A stretch of 64,000 bases of DNA from Butyrivibrio proteoclasticus (GTDB taxonomy: Bacteria; Bacillota; Clostridia; Lachnospirales; Lachnospiraceae): the NCBI RefSeq assembly GCF_900115735.1, contig NZ_FOXO01000001.1:62001-126000 (forward strand), read 5' to 3'. This document shows positions 26,407 through 35,535 of this stretch, one piece after another. How positions within the stretch are numbered: position 1 is the stretch's first letter; the number at the start of each line of letters is the position of its first letter. The translations under genes were made by a program, and so were the position numbers. Below the pieces are notes generated by a model. The model searched no databases. It was given only the letters and a program-made list of their open reading frames with translations, and was not told where the DNA came from.

Positions 26407-27450
26407 ATGTCACAGAATAAATTTATCTTGATAGACGGAAGTTCAATGCTTGTTACCAATTATTATGGTAACCTTCCAAAAGCTCTTTTATTTGAAAAAG
26501 ACCCTGAGAAAAAGGAAAAGCTCTTTTCCCAGATAATGCACAACGATGAGGGGCAGTACACAAACGCTATGTATGGTATGTTGCGTACTATTCTTAAGAT
26601 CATAGATGAGCAGAAGCCTACTCATATGATGTTTGCTTTTGATATGACAAGGGATACTTTCAGGAGAGAAAAATACGCTGATTATAAGGGAAACCGTGGC
26701 GAGACTCCCGAGCCTTTAAAGGAGCAGTTTGAAAACATGGAAAAGCTCCTTGAGGATATGGGCTTTCAGGTCATGTACGACATGAAGTATGAGGCCGATG
26801 ACATTGTGGGCAGTGTTGTTTCAAAGTTTGAGAAAGAGATCCCGTCCTACATAATCACTAAGGATCACGATTATCTTCAGCTTGTAAGTGATTATACAAG
26901 AGTCTGGCTGATCCAGACCAAGCAGGAAACTGCTGATGAACTACAGGCCAAATATAGTACAGAGTATGGCTGGAACAGCAAGATGGTGAAAATTCCGGAT
27001 AAGGCTTTTGAAGTCACACCACCGCTGTGCCTTTCTGAGTACGGGGTGAAGCCTTGCCAGATTCCTGATCTTAAGGGAATTCAGGGAGATAGCAGCGATA
27101 ACATCCCGGGAGTTAAGGGAGTTAGCAGCGCTGCAATGCCACTACTTGCAGAATATGGCACTGTTGAGGGAATATATGAGGCAATTGATTCCTGCGACGG
27201 TGATGCTAAAAAACTAAAAGAACTTGCCGCGTACTGGAAAGAAAAACTGGGTATTTCAAGGAGCCCCATGAAGGCTCTTAATGAATACAGAGATATGGCA
27301 TTCTTGTCAAAAGACCTTGCTATGATCAGAAGAGATTATGATTTCCAAAAAGAGCTTGATGATTTTAAGATAAACATCAATGTAGATAAAGCCAAAGAAC
27401 AGTTTGAAAAATATGGATTTAAGTCACTTATGGAAAAGATCAATGCGTAA
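26407..27450 (+). CDS. 5'-3' exonuclease (PolA N-terminal domain-like, stand-alone)
   Basis: A 347-residue FEN/PIN-type nuclease. Metal-binding acids are visible: IDGSSML near the N-terminus, FAFD (Asp79), EADD (129-132), and TKDHDYLQL. The helix-hairpin-helix region reads IPDLKGIQGDSSDNIPGVKG. It corresponds to the 5'-nuclease domain of DNA polymerase I without a polymerase domain and probably trims RNA primers or flaps. An insertion around residues 185-215 is longer than in the E. coli XNI-type proteins. Its last bases overlap the plsC start. Confidence 0.85.
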   Translation: MSQNKFILIDGSSMLVTNYYGNLPKALLFEKDPEKKEKLFSQIMHNDEGQYTNAMYGMLRTILKIIDEQKPTHMMFAFDMTRDTFRREKYADYKGNRGETPEPLKEQFENMEKLLEDMGFQVMYDMKYEADDIVGSVVSKFEKEIPSYIITKDHDYLQLVSDYTRVWLIQTKQETADELQAKYSTEYGWNSKMVKIPDKAFEVTPPLCLSEYGVKPCQIPDLKGIQGDSSDNIPGVKGVSSAAMPLLAEYGTVEGIYEAIDSCDGDAKKLKELAAYWKEKLGISRSPMKALNEYRDMAFLSKDLAMIRRDYDFQKELDDFKININVDKAKEQFEKYGFKSLMEKINA

Positions 27451-28174
27451 TTATTACCACACTATATTATTAAATTTACATAGAATAATCTTTTATGTTA
27501 TAAAAACAAGGCTTTGGCTTCTTAATATCGATGGACATACTGACGAAGAGAGATATGCTCTTGCCAATGAGATGGTCACCAAGATGAACAGTTCCTCAGG
27601 TTATAGCACGGAAGCTTTTGGTACCGAAAATCTCCCCAAAGAGGGCGGATATATGTTATATCCCAACCATCAGGGGAAATACGATGTATTGGGGATTTTC
27701 ATAACACATAAAAAACCATGTTCCTTTGTTATGGATGAAAAGAGATCCCATATCATTTTGGTTTCTGAGTTTTTAGGACTTGTTAAGGGAAAAAGGCTTG
27801 TCTTAAATGATCCTAGACAGACCATAAGAGTTTTTCATGAAATGGCAGCCGAACTGAAAAGCGGAAGGAAGTTTATTCTTTTTCCTGAAGGCGGATACAA
27901 GGAAAACAATGGAAACATAGTTGAGAAGTTTAAGGCAGGAAGCTTTAAAGTTGCTCAAATGGCGAAGGTACCTATAGTGCCCGTTGCCCTTGTTGATTCC
28001 TATAAAGTCTACAACTCTGATTCACACTATGGACCTACACAGACCTACGTGTACTATTTGAACCCGATAAATTATTATGAGTACAAAGATCTTAAGACTG
28101 TGGAGATAGCAAAACTGGTAGAAGAACGTATCAAGGCCAAAATCAGAGAACATTTTGAAAAGATATCGGAGTGA
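27443..28174 (+). CDS. plsC: 1-acyl-sn-glycerol-3-phosphate acyltransferase
   Basis: A 243-residue acyltransferase. The catalytic H-x4-D is His76-Asp81 in NHQGKYD, and the glycerol-phosphate binding FPEGG is at 147-151. VPIVPVALVDSY is a later family block. It makes phosphatidic acid from lysophosphatidate at the inner membrane face. The ATG at 27443 gives an eight-base overlap with the exonuclease stop region and the usual length; an upstream in-frame ATG at 27404 lies deep in the exonuclease. A short N-terminal hydrophobic stretch (about 6-25) may anchor it. Confidence 0.85.
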   Translation: MRNYYHTILLNLHRIIFYVIKTRLWLLNIDGHTDEERYALANEMVTKMNSSSGYSTEAFGTENLPKEGGYMLYPNHQGKYDVLGIFITHKKPCSFVMDEKRSHIILVSEFLGLVKGKRLVLNDPRQTIRVFHEMAAELKSGRKFILFPEGGYKENNGNIVEKFKAGSFKVAQMAKVPIVPVALVDSYKVYNSDSHYGPTQTYVYYLNPINYYEYKDLKTVEIAKLVEERIKAKIREHFEKISE

Positions 28175-28183
28175 AAAGATTTA

Positions 28184-29425
28184 TCACATAACAGTCATAA
28201 CTGCCTTTACTATAAAGGAATCGTTGTCTTGGATAAAGCTGGCAACTCCACAATATTTTTCAGCTACGTTTTTTATTTGAGCAGTTCCAATTCCACTTGG
28301 GACTGCTCTTGTGCTTATAGGCAATCCGCTTTCATCAAATTTTGTGTCTATTATGCAAGGATTCTTGCACAGGAGTTTGAGTTTTCTTCCATCGTAAGTC
28401 AGCTCAAACTGTATACTTCTTTTGCTTGGGTCAGGGATTCTCTCCTGAGCCTCCAGGGCATTTTCCAAAGTATTTGCTACAAGACTTGTGAGATCTGTGG
28501 ATTCCACAGGAAGCCTTTCAGGCACAATAGCTTTTGCACGAAGCTTAAAACCGAGTTTCTGGCATCTTGCACCATAAATTGTCAAAAATTCATTAACAAT
28601 CTGATTGTCGCAATATGACACCACGGAAACTAATTCTAACTTGGAATCAAAGTCTTTCAGATAGGAAAGAGCATCCTGGTACTTGCCGTCGCTTATAAGA
28701 CCAGCCAGAACTCTGTTGTAGTGCCTGATATCATGTTTATATTTTCTGATTATAAGCTCATTGCTTTCGTAAATAGAGAGCTGCTCCTTTAATCTTTTGC
28801 TACGTGCATTCTGGTAATACGAAATTTCTTTATCGGAAGCTTTTTTATGCATCTGAAACATGGTAAGCTCATATTCCATAACTGCGGCAGCAGCCATGAC
28901 TACGACATAGATTATCGAGAACCAGTCAATCATATTTTTTCCATAGGGCTGAAGGTACAAAATAAGAGGAGTTTTGAATAACAGCAGGCTTAACACTAAA
29001 CCGCTCAAAGAACTTATGGTTCCAAAGAAGACACCTGCAAGGTAGTCGGTAATGAACGGCATGATGAGAATAAAAAGCCAGAAAGCGTCCATTCCAATGT
29101 TCCAGTCAGTCTCCATGATAAGATGGATAAAAAGAAGTATAGAGAGCATGTAAGAGCCAACTATCGTAATGATGATATGTCGCTGTGTTTTGTACAAGAC
29201 AATACCAAGTCCAAGAAAAAGAAATGCAATACTAATGTTTGTAACAAGACCGTGCTTGTATTGAGCCAAAGCAGCCGGAATTGAGGCAATGATGCTGTAT
29301 AAGATAAAGCCGGCAAGAAGAATGATGGTCGTCTTTGTTTTTTCTTTTCTCTGAATAGGATCTGATTCGAATTCAATAAGTTCTTTAAGACTATACTTAG
29401 GTCTAATAAAGTTGATGTTTCGCAT
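28184..29425 (-). CDS. GHKL-type sensor histidine kinase (AgrC-like)
   Basis: Minus strand, 413 residues. Six or so helices fill residues 35-190, then a coiled linker, then the kinase: KHDIRHYNRVL with phospho-acceptor His231, the N-box NTLENALEAQ (Asn318, Asn322) and GIGTAQIKNVAEKYCG as the glycine-rich ATP lid. This is the HATPase_c_5 peptide-pheromone-type kinase layout. No response regulator or pheromone gene is adjacent. The start at 29425 has AGGAGA six bases before it on its strand and is preferred to 29443. It converges with plsC, with only nine bases between stops. Confidence 0.82.
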   Translation of the reverse strand: MRNINFIRPKYSLKELIEFESDPIQRKEKTKTTIILLAGFILYSIIASIPAALAQYKHGLVTNISIAFLFLGLGIVLYKTQRHIIITIVGSYMLSILLFIHLIMETDWNIGMDAFWLFILIMPFITDYLAGVFFGTISSLSGLVLSLLLFKTPLILYLQPYGKNMIDWFSIIYVVVMAAAAVMEYELTMFQMHKKASDKEISYYQNARSKRLKEQLSIYESNELIIRKYKHDIRHYNRVLAGLISDGKYQDALSYLKDFDSKLELVSVVSYCDNQIVNEFLTIYGARCQKLGFKLRAKAIVPERLPVESTDLTSLVANTLENALEAQERIPDPSKRSIQFELTYDGRKLKLLCKNPCIIDTKFDESGLPISTRAVPSGIGTAQIKNVAEKYCGVASFIQDNDSFIVKAVMTVM

Positions 29426-29477
29426 GATGTCTCTCCTAAACACATTAAGTAATGCTCAAAATACCTTAATTATATTG

Positions 29478-29483
29478 TATAAT
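29478..29483 (+). promoter_or_regulatory. -10 element between the kinase and a small membrane gene
   Basis: Perfect TATAAT preceded by TTG; no clear -35. It faces the 61-aa gene. An opposing TATAAT on the minus strand overlaps this region, so the 100 bases probably hold divergent promoters. Confidence 0.4.
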
Positions 29484-29525
29484 AATATCATCAGAATTTT
29501 AATAAAAAGTGTTCAGGAGAAATGC

Positions 29526-29711
29526 ATGAATAAGATATTTGCTGTTTTTGCAACTGTTGTTTTTATAGCAGGGGTTGTGTTCTTTACATTTGCAGAGCTT
29601 AACAAGGACAATACGGAAGAACCTGAGACATACGCATGGATGAAGGTTTTCTCGATAATAATTATTATTCTTGGCGTAGTTCTCGCAATTGCATGCAGAA
29701 ATAATTGGTAG
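29526..29711 (+). CDS. Small two-helix membrane protein, 61 residues
   Basis: Two hydrophobic helices (about residues 3-22 and 41-57) with an acidic loop (NKDNTEEPETYAW) between them. AGGAGA stands six bases before the ATG at 29526; the longer in-frame reading from 29412 would cross the promoter and is rejected. Family not recognised; such short proteins are common in Lachnospiraceae. It is followed by a DUF6465 gene. Confidence 0.6.
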   Translation: MNKIFAVFATVVFIAGVVFFTFAELNKDNTEEPETYAWMKVFSIIIIILGVVLAIACRNNW

Positions 29712-29762
29712 TATACTATTTTGTGATACAATTCATTTTCTGATAAGGGGAGGAAAATAAAG

Positions 29763-29960
29763 ATGGCAGCTAGTAAAGTAAACACAAAAATCGAGCTTCA
29801 GTTTGGCGATAAGGCAGTTACAGAGGATCAGCTCGTTGCTGCAGCCAAGAAAGCATATGGCAAAAAAGACATCAAGTCTCTTGATATCTATGTTAAGCCG
29901 GAAGAGGGCAGAGCTTATTACGTGGTAAATGGCGACGTAAACGGAAGCTTTGAACTTTAA
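29763..29960 (+). CDS. DUF6465 family small protein
   Basis: A 65-residue soluble protein. Recognised from the pattern of an N-terminal KIELQFGDKAV, a middle LVAAAKKAYG and the end YVKPEEGRAYYVVNGDVNGSF, which fits the DUF6465 family of small Clostridia proteins of unknown role. Strong AAGGGGAGGAAA site. It ends at a perfect terminator, so it closes its transcript. Confidence 0.75.
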   Translation: MAASKVNTKIELQFGDKAVTEDQLVAAAKKAYGKKDIKSLDIYVKPEEGRAYYVVNGDVNGSFEL

Positions 29961-29988
29961 TTTTGTTCACTTGAGTTTGTAAATCAGG

Positions 29989-30026
29989 AACAGGTGGAAG
30001 AGATTATTCTCCCACCTGTTTTTCTC
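29989..30026 (+). terminator. Intrinsic terminator after the DUF6465 gene
   Basis: AACAGGTGG and CCACCTGTT arms, with further AGAGA/TCTC pairing inside, followed by TTTCTCTG. Thirty bases after the stop. Confidence 0.85.
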
Positions 30027-30084
30027 TGTATAATGATAGCGAACATAGTAATTTTAACTACAACTGATACGAGGAATATTGGAC

Positions 30085-31557
30085 ATGGAAATTATAATAG
30101 ACAAGCTAAAAGAAAACAGAAAAGTCATTTTATACAGTTTTTTTCTGACTCTCCTTTTCTTTGGGATTAATTACAAAATCGAATACGCTACCGATACCTA
30201 TTATAATTTCATACAAATGGGAGCCTGGAAAGCGTGTCTTGAGAACGGAAGGCCGTTTCTTGCATTGTGCTTTTATGTTTTGGAGGCAATGCCGATTTCC
30301 GTAGGCATGATTTATCATATAATGCAGGTTCTTGGAATTATCTTTCTTACAGCGGGAACCACAGTTCTGGCAATTGTTTACGAACGTCATCTTGAGAAAG
30401 AAATTGAAAGTACAATTTTGGCGTTTTTAACCATCTCGAATCCTTTAATAATTGAATATTTCCTGTTTGAAGAAAAAGGTATCTTCATGATGGCAATATT
30501 CCTTAATGTTTTAGCGGCTTACATAACCATAAATAGTTGGGAAAGAAAAAGTGAATCTATATCTATTAAGATTACGATTTCTGAAATGTTATTAACACTT
30601 ACATGTATGCTGGTGGCTGTTCTTAGTTATCAGACAAGTGTTCAGGTATTTGTTGTCATATGCCTGCCATTTATATTGATATACAGTCAGGACATAACTG
30701 ACTTCATAAAGAAAAATGTATATGTTGCGCTTATGTATGGGCTGTCCATGGGAGTTGCCTTTTTTGTTGCAAAATATATCCTTCATACAGAGCGCGCAAG
30801 TATGAGCTTTGAACTGGCTGAGGGAATTAAAAGAGGAATTGAAATTGTAAAAGAAGTTACATTTCAAAAATTCTATAACCTTCCCGAAGGAATATTTGCA
30901 ATCTGGTGCATGATGCTCATTGTAATAAGTGCTATCGCAATAATCAGAACAAGAGCATCAAAGCTTATCTCGTTGATTTCGATTTGCTATATATGTGTCG
31001 GATGCATTTTTGCAAGCTTCTTTGTTTTTGTTTTAAACGGATCGGCCCTTCCTTCACCTAGAACAGCTTATACCTACGGTATGATTTTTGGGGTTGTCTT
31101 CTTTTACTCTATGTACTTACAAAAGGAATGTGGGAAAAATTATATTCCCATAATTTTTTCAATTATCATTCTTGCTTACGAATACCTTAATTTTAGCTCA
31201 GTTTTTGTAGACAGGTATCAGTGCAATGCGGTTGACAGATATTATGCACAGATCATTAGGGAACAGATAAAGGAATATGAGGATGAAACGGGGAATATTG
31301 TAGATACTATATGCTTTTACACAGATGCTGACAGAAAATGGTGGGATGAAGGCTACGGCGATACAGAGCTTATGACTAGAGCTCAATCAACAGGCTGGAG
31401 TGCGCTTAATTCCATAAATCTATACCTTGAAAGAGATTACAAAGAGGGGCAGCAGGATGAAGAGCTGGCAGAGTATTTTGCAGAGCATAACTGGGGGATG
31501 TATTCTGAAGAACAGGTAATATTTAAGGAAAATGAACTTCATTTATGCATATACTAA
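30085..31557 (+). CDS. GtrII-like membrane glucosyltransferase
   Basis: A 490-residue protein with about 11 helices. Between the first two come a TDTYYNF acidic string and WKACLENGRPFL, the pattern of GtrII-type transferases that use undecaprenyl-phosphate-linked glucose to decorate O-antigen from outside. The C-terminal 120 residues are hydrophilic. The start at ATG 30085 with GAGGA nine bases upstream is chosen over a TTG at 30079. No GtrA/GtrB partner is adjacent. It is transcribed toward the aminotransferase, with a shared terminator between. Confidence 0.6.
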   Translation: MEIIIDKLKENRKVILYSFFLTLLFFGINYKIEYATDTYYNFIQMGAWKACLENGRPFLALCFYVLEAMPISVGMIYHIMQVLGIIFLTAGTTVLAIVYERHLEKEIESTILAFLTISNPLIIEYFLFEEKGIFMMAIFLNVLAAYITINSWERKSESISIKITISEMLLTLTCMLVAVLSYQTSVQVFVVICLPFILIYSQDITDFIKKNVYVALMYGLSMGVAFFVAKYILHTERASMSFELAEGIKRGIEIVKEVTFQKFYNLPEGIFAIWCMMLIVISAIAIIRTRASKLISLISICYICVGCIFASFFVFVLNGSALPSPRTAYTYGMIFGVVFFYSMYLQKECGKNYIPIIFSIIILAYEYLNFSSVFVDRYQCNAVDRYYAQIIREQIKEYEDETGNIVDTICFYTDADRKWWDEGYGDTELMTRAQSTGWSALNSINLYLERDYKEGQQDEELAEYFAEHNWGMYSEEQVIFKENELHLCIY

Positions 31558-31579
31558 TGAAATAATCCGAAACCACGAA

Positions 31580-31609
31580 AAAGCCGGGGATTGCGTAATC
31601 CTCGGCTTT
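31580..31609. terminator. Bidirectional terminator between converging genes
   Basis: AAAGCCGGGGATT and AATCCTCGGCTTT (one G-T pair) around GCGT. A-rich before and T-rich after, so it can stop transcription from both the GtrII-like gene and the minus-strand aminotransferase. Confidence 0.88.
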
Positions 31610-31619
31610 ATTAGTGTAT

Positions 31620-32813
31620 TTATTTCTTATAAGCATTTACAACTTTTTTTACAGCAGCAATTACATCTGTAACATCTTCATCTGTCATCATAGGGTAAAG
31701 AGGTATACTCATAATTCCCTTGTACATTTCCTCTGCTACAGGGCAAAGACCTTTCTTGTAGCCTCTTTTCTCATAGAATGGGAAGTAGTAAACAGGAATA
31801 TAGTGTACCTGAGGCTGAACATTCTCCGCTGCAAGTGCATCAAAAAACTGTCTTCTTGTGCAGGTGAGTTTATCGAGTTTAAGCTGAATGATGTATAAAT
31901 GTCTTGTTGTATCGGATTCAGGAATCTCTTTCTGAATGAACAGTTCTGGGATATCTTTAAATGCTTCATTGTATTTATTAACAATCTCTCTTCTGCGAGC
32001 AGAGAACTTATCGAGCTTATTAAGCTGGCTGATAAGGAGAGCTGCCTGAAAATCAGTCATTCTATAGTTGAATCCAAGCTCCTGCATCTCGTATACCCAA
32101 GGCCCTTCGGGTTTTTCAACCATTTCAGCAGGATTTCTGACGATTCCATGCTGTGAAGCAAGGTGGAGTTTTCTGTAAAGTTCAGGGTCATTGGTTGTGA
32201 TTGCTCCGCCTTCACCTGCTGTAACTGTTTTTACTGGGTGGAAGCTAAAACAGGTCATATCTGCAAGAGACCCAACAGGTTTTCCGTCATATTTTGTGCC
32301 TATTGCGTGAGCAGCATCTTCGATGAAAATAAGACCATGCTTATCGCAAATTTCCCTGATTCTCTTATGTTCAACAGCCTGACCTGTGAAATCTACTGCG
32401 ACTATGGCTTTGGTCTTATCGGTTATATGAGCTTCAATGCTGTCAGGATCAATGTTGTAAGTTTCCGGATTGATGTCAGCAAAAACAGGAGTAGCACCGA
32501 CATAAACTGCGCAATTTGCAGAGGCTGCAAAGGTAATAGGTGTAGTAATAACTTCATCGCCTTTTCCAAGACCAGCTGCGATGCAGGCACAGTGAAGAGC
32601 TGCTGTTCCATTGCATACAGATACAGCGTATTTTGCATCTGTTACTTCACAGATTTTTTGCTCGAGAGCTGTAACAGTTGGACCACATGTAAGGTAATCA
32701 CCTGTGAGGACCTTTGAAACTGCTTCGACATCTTTTGCGTCAACCCACTGGCGGCCATAAAATATCTTTTCTTTTCTAACCGGCGTTCCACCATCTATTG
32801 CAAGTTTTTCCAT
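31620..32813 (-). CDS. DegT/DnrJ/EryC1 sugar aminotransferase, PseC-like
   Basis: Minus strand, 397 residues, full length. PLP-binding Lys195 is in FSFHPVKTVTAGEGG; EDAAHAIGTKY and FNYRMTDFQAAL are further family blocks. The N-terminus (MEKLAIDGGTPVRKEKIFYGRQ) and HPVK block most resemble PseC, which makes UDP-4-amino-4,6-dideoxy sugars for pseudaminic-acid-type glycans. The other Pse enzymes are not in the window, so the sugar may be a simple amino-deoxyhexose. AGGAGAAA precedes the start; a minus-strand TATAAT lies at 32852-32857. Confidence 0.82.
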   Translation of the reverse strand: MEKLAIDGGTPVRKEKIFYGRQWVDAKDVEAVSKVLTGDYLTCGPTVTALEQKICEVTDAKYAVSVCNGTAALHCACIAAGLGKGDEVITTPITFAASANCAVYVGATPVFADINPETYNIDPDSIEAHITDKTKAIVAVDFTGQAVEHKRIREICDKHGLIFIEDAAHAIGTKYDGKPVGSLADMTCFSFHPVKTVTAGEGGAITTNDPELYRKLHLASQHGIVRNPAEMVEKPEGPWVYEMQELGFNYRMTDFQAALLISQLNKLDKFSARRREIVNKYNEAFKDIPELFIQKEIPESDTTRHLYIIQLKLDKLTCTRRQFFDALAAENVQPQVHYIPVYYFPFYEKRGYKKGLCPVAEEMYKGIMSIPLYPMMTDEDVTDVIAAVKKVVNAYKK

Positions 32814-32901
32814 ATTTTTCTCCTAATAATTGAATATATAAATACTAAACCATTATATACTATTTGACTGAAATGAGTAAAAAAAATCGATTTATGAACT
32901 G

Positions 32902-32929
32902 TTGCACCGTCTGCTTTTTCCTCTATAAT
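32902..32929 (+). promoter_or_regulatory. Promoter of the MBOAT operon
   Basis: TTGCAC (32902-32907), a 16-base spacer and a perfect TATAAT (32924-32929), 30 bases before the start of the MBOAT gene. The region 32814-32958 also carries the divergent minus-strand promoter. Confidence 0.6.
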
Positions 32930-32958
32930 GTATATGATATTAAAAAGGGGCTAGGCCG

Positions 32959-34359
32959 ATGCTGTTTAATTCTTTCATTTTTATCCTTGTTTTTTTGCCA
33001 TTAACTCTAAGCGGATATTTTTTTATTAATCGTTACAGTAATAAAGCCGCACAAATATTGTTGTTTGTAATGTCGCTGGTTTTTTATGGGTATAACAATC
33101 CATCTTACGTATTTATAATTGTTGGCAGCATAATCGCAAATTATATTCTTGCGCGCTATATTGCTAAAGAAGAAAAAATCCGCTATAGAAGAGTACTGTT
33201 AATAGTAGGGCTTATATTTAATATAGCAATAATCGGATATTTTAAATATCTCTCATTTATTAAATGGAATGTAAACTACTTTTTTGGAACTGATTTTGTC
33301 ATAAATTCTGTCGCTTTACCTCTTGGAATTAGCTTCTATACAATTCAGCAGATATCTTTTCTTGTAGATGCATATAATGATAGAAAAATGACGTACAGCC
33401 TAAGGGAATATGCGCTTTTCGTTACTTTTTTTCCACAGCTTGTAGCAGGACCCATAGTATATCATGACGAACTAATACCTCAATACAGGGACGAAAGCAA
33501 AAGAAAAATTAATTACGAAAACCTGTTAGCTGGAATTATATGGTTTATATTGGGACTGGCAAAAAAAGTTTTTATCGCAGATTGTCTGGGAAACGGAGTC
33601 AGCTGGGGACACGAAAACCTTGAAGCTCTGAGTGCTATTGATGCATGGATTCTTTCTTTTGCGTATACATTTCAGATATACTTTGATTTTAGTGGATACT
33701 CAGATATGGCATGCGGAATTGCCAAAATGTTTAATTTTAGTCTTCCACAGAACTTCAATTCACCGTACAAATCATTATCCATTGCAGATTTTTGGAAAAG
33801 ATGGCATATGTCGCTTACTCGCTTTCTCACGAGGTATATATATATTCCGCTTGGTGGAAACAGGAAAGGCAATCTGAAGACCATATTTAACATCATGGTT
33901 GTATTTACTGTCAGTGGTATATGGCACGGAGCAAACTATACTTTTATTCTGTGGGGAATATTAAACGGAGTTCTATCAATCATCAATAGGTACACAGGCA
34001 GATTTGCGGAAAGAATTCCAAAGTTTATAAAATGGTCGGTGAATTTCCTGACCATAAATTTTTTGTGGCTTCTATTTGGAGCAAAGGGTTTAAAAGAATT
34101 TGCAGTAATGATTAAAAAGATGTTGAGTCTGAATACTCATGAGCTAGCCGTGAGCTCTGAGATGCTTAAGAGCTTCAACTCGTATATCAGACCTGATATT
34201 CTGATGGCGATGGCATTTGCTATTTGCATTTTTCTTCCCAATAATTATGTGAGGGAAAAAAGGATGACATACCCGGCAATAGTCGGAGCGGCAGCACTTT
34301 GGGTGCTATGTCTCCTGACTCTTAACAGAGTATCAATATTCCTTTACTTTAACTTTTGA
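32959..34359 (+). CDS. MBOAT O-acyltransferase (AlgI/DltB-like)
   Basis: A 466-residue polytopic enzyme. Marks of the alginate-acetylation type: FFPQLVAGPIV, FSGYSDMACGIAKMFNF, IADFWKRWHMSLTRFLTRYIYIPLGGN, and the catalytic His323 in GIWHGANYTF. It moves an acyl (likely acetyl) group across the membrane to an outside SGNH partner, which the next gene, 13 bases on, would supply. It leads an operon running to about 44 kb. Confidence 0.88.
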   Translation: MLFNSFIFILVFLPLTLSGYFFINRYSNKAAQILLFVMSLVFYGYNNPSYVFIIVGSIIANYILARYIAKEEKIRYRRVLLIVGLIFNIAIIGYFKYLSFIKWNVNYFFGTDFVINSVALPLGISFYTIQQISFLVDAYNDRKMTYSLREYALFVTFFPQLVAGPIVYHDELIPQYRDESKRKINYENLLAGIIWFILGLAKKVFIADCLGNGVSWGHENLEALSAIDAWILSFAYTFQIYFDFSGYSDMACGIAKMFNFSLPQNFNSPYKSLSIADFWKRWHMSLTRFLTRYIYIPLGGNRKGNLKTIFNIMVVFTVSGIWHGANYTFILWGILNGVLSIINRYTGRFAERIPKFIKWSVNFLTINFLWLLFGAKGLKEFAVMIKKMLSLNTHELAVSSEMLKSFNSYIRPDILMAMAFAICIFLPNNYVREKRMTYPAIVGAAALWVLCLLTLNRVSIFLYFNF

Positions 34360-34372
34360 TATGGTGTGATAT

Positions 34373-35434
34373 ATGAAAAAGAAAATTGTTGTGTTTTTTA
34401 CCAGTTTTATATTATTTGTTGCCGCTGCAATACTTTGCACGGTATATCTGGATCCATTTTTTCACTACCATAGTCCCTTAAATAATTATTACTACGTATT
34501 AGACAATGAACGATCGCAGAATATAGGAATTGCCGGAAAATTTGAATACGATTCTATTATAACGGGAACTTCGCTTACTGAGCATTATCGTAGCAGTGAA
34601 TTTGACAGCATTTTTGGAACTGATTCAGTTAAGCTGCCTTTTGCTGGGGCAACTTTTTATGAGACTGCTGAACTTGTAAGAACATCATTTGAAACGGGAC
34701 ATAATCTGAAGATTGTATTCAGATCTCTTGATATGAATCATCTTACAGATGATAAGGAATGGGTTAGAAAAGATCTTGGAGTTTACCCACAGTATCTATA
34801 CAATCACAATATTTTTGATGACTATCAGTACGTTTGTAATATAGATATTTTCAAGGATTATCTTATTCCTATGCTCAAAAAGAGATTTGTGGAAAAAATT
34901 CCTGGTGGACATACATCTTTTGATGATTATGTTTATGGAGAGTATGAGTCGGGAGATTTGATATCCGAAAGAGAACCGCTTCCGATTGCGGATGAGCAAA
35001 AAGAACTTAGTGAAGAAGAAATGACAAGCCTTAGAGAGAATGTTGAGTACAATATTATATCTTTGGCTAAAGATCATCCGGAAACTACATTCATTTATTT
35101 TATTCCGCCTTATGGGATAATTCTTTGGAGAGACTATGCGGTTAATGGTGATCTGCATAAAATGTTTGAAACGCTTAGGATTTCTGCCGAAATGATGCTC
35201 AAATGTGACAACATTAAACTATACAGCTTTGCGGATATGACCGAGTATACGACAGATATATCACTTTATCAGGATGAATTTCATTACAAAAACGAGCTGA
35301 ACTCAGTGATATTGCAATCAATAAGCGAAAACAGGCAACTTCTCACCGTGGATAATTATGAAGAATATTTTGATATGTTGGAAGAATACTATACGGGATA
35401 TGATTACGAAAAGCTGATAAAAGAGAACAAGTAA
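34373..35434 (+). CDS. SGNH-type partner of MBOAT (AlgX/DltD-like)
   Basis: A 353-residue protein with one N-terminal anchor helix (about 4-26) and an extracytoplasmic catalytic domain. Nucleophile Ser67 sits in ITGTSLTEH; Asp301 and His304 in DEFHY give the usual D-x-x-H. It follows the MBOAT gene directly, so the pair would transfer acyl groups from the membrane channel to a surface polymer. The first gene of the window is a similar SGNH protein without its MBOAT in view. Confidence 0.72.
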   Translation: MKKKIVVFFTSFILFVAAAILCTVYLDPFFHYHSPLNNYYYVLDNERSQNIGIAGKFEYDSIITGTSLTEHYRSSEFDSIFGTDSVKLPFAGATFYETAELVRTSFETGHNLKIVFRSLDMNHLTDDKEWVRKDLGVYPQYLYNHNIFDDYQYVCNIDIFKDYLIPMLKKRFVEKIPGGHTSFDDYVYGEYESGDLISEREPLPIADEQKELSEEEMTSLRENVEYNIISLAKDHPETTFIYFIPPYGIILWRDYAVNGDLHKMFETLRISAEMMLKCDNIKLYSFADMTEYTTDISLYQDEFHYKNELNSVILQSISENRQLLTVDNYEEYFDMLEEYYTGYDYEKLIKENK

Positions 35435-35458
35435 TATATAATTGTAAGAGGGTAAAAG

Positions 35459-35473
35459 CGCTCCAAGAGAGCG
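35459..35473 (+). other. Short stem-loop between the SGNH and paralogue genes
   Basis: CGCTC-CAAGA-GAGCG, then GGAAAAAAGATTTTTTG, itself an A/T palindrome. A weak or partial terminator at most; the rest of the 101-base gap has no other signal. Confidence 0.4.
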
Positions 35474-35535
35474 GAAAAAAGATTTTTTGATATGAAGTTT
35501 TATAGCATATAGCTTGAAGGGAACGTGGATTTTAA

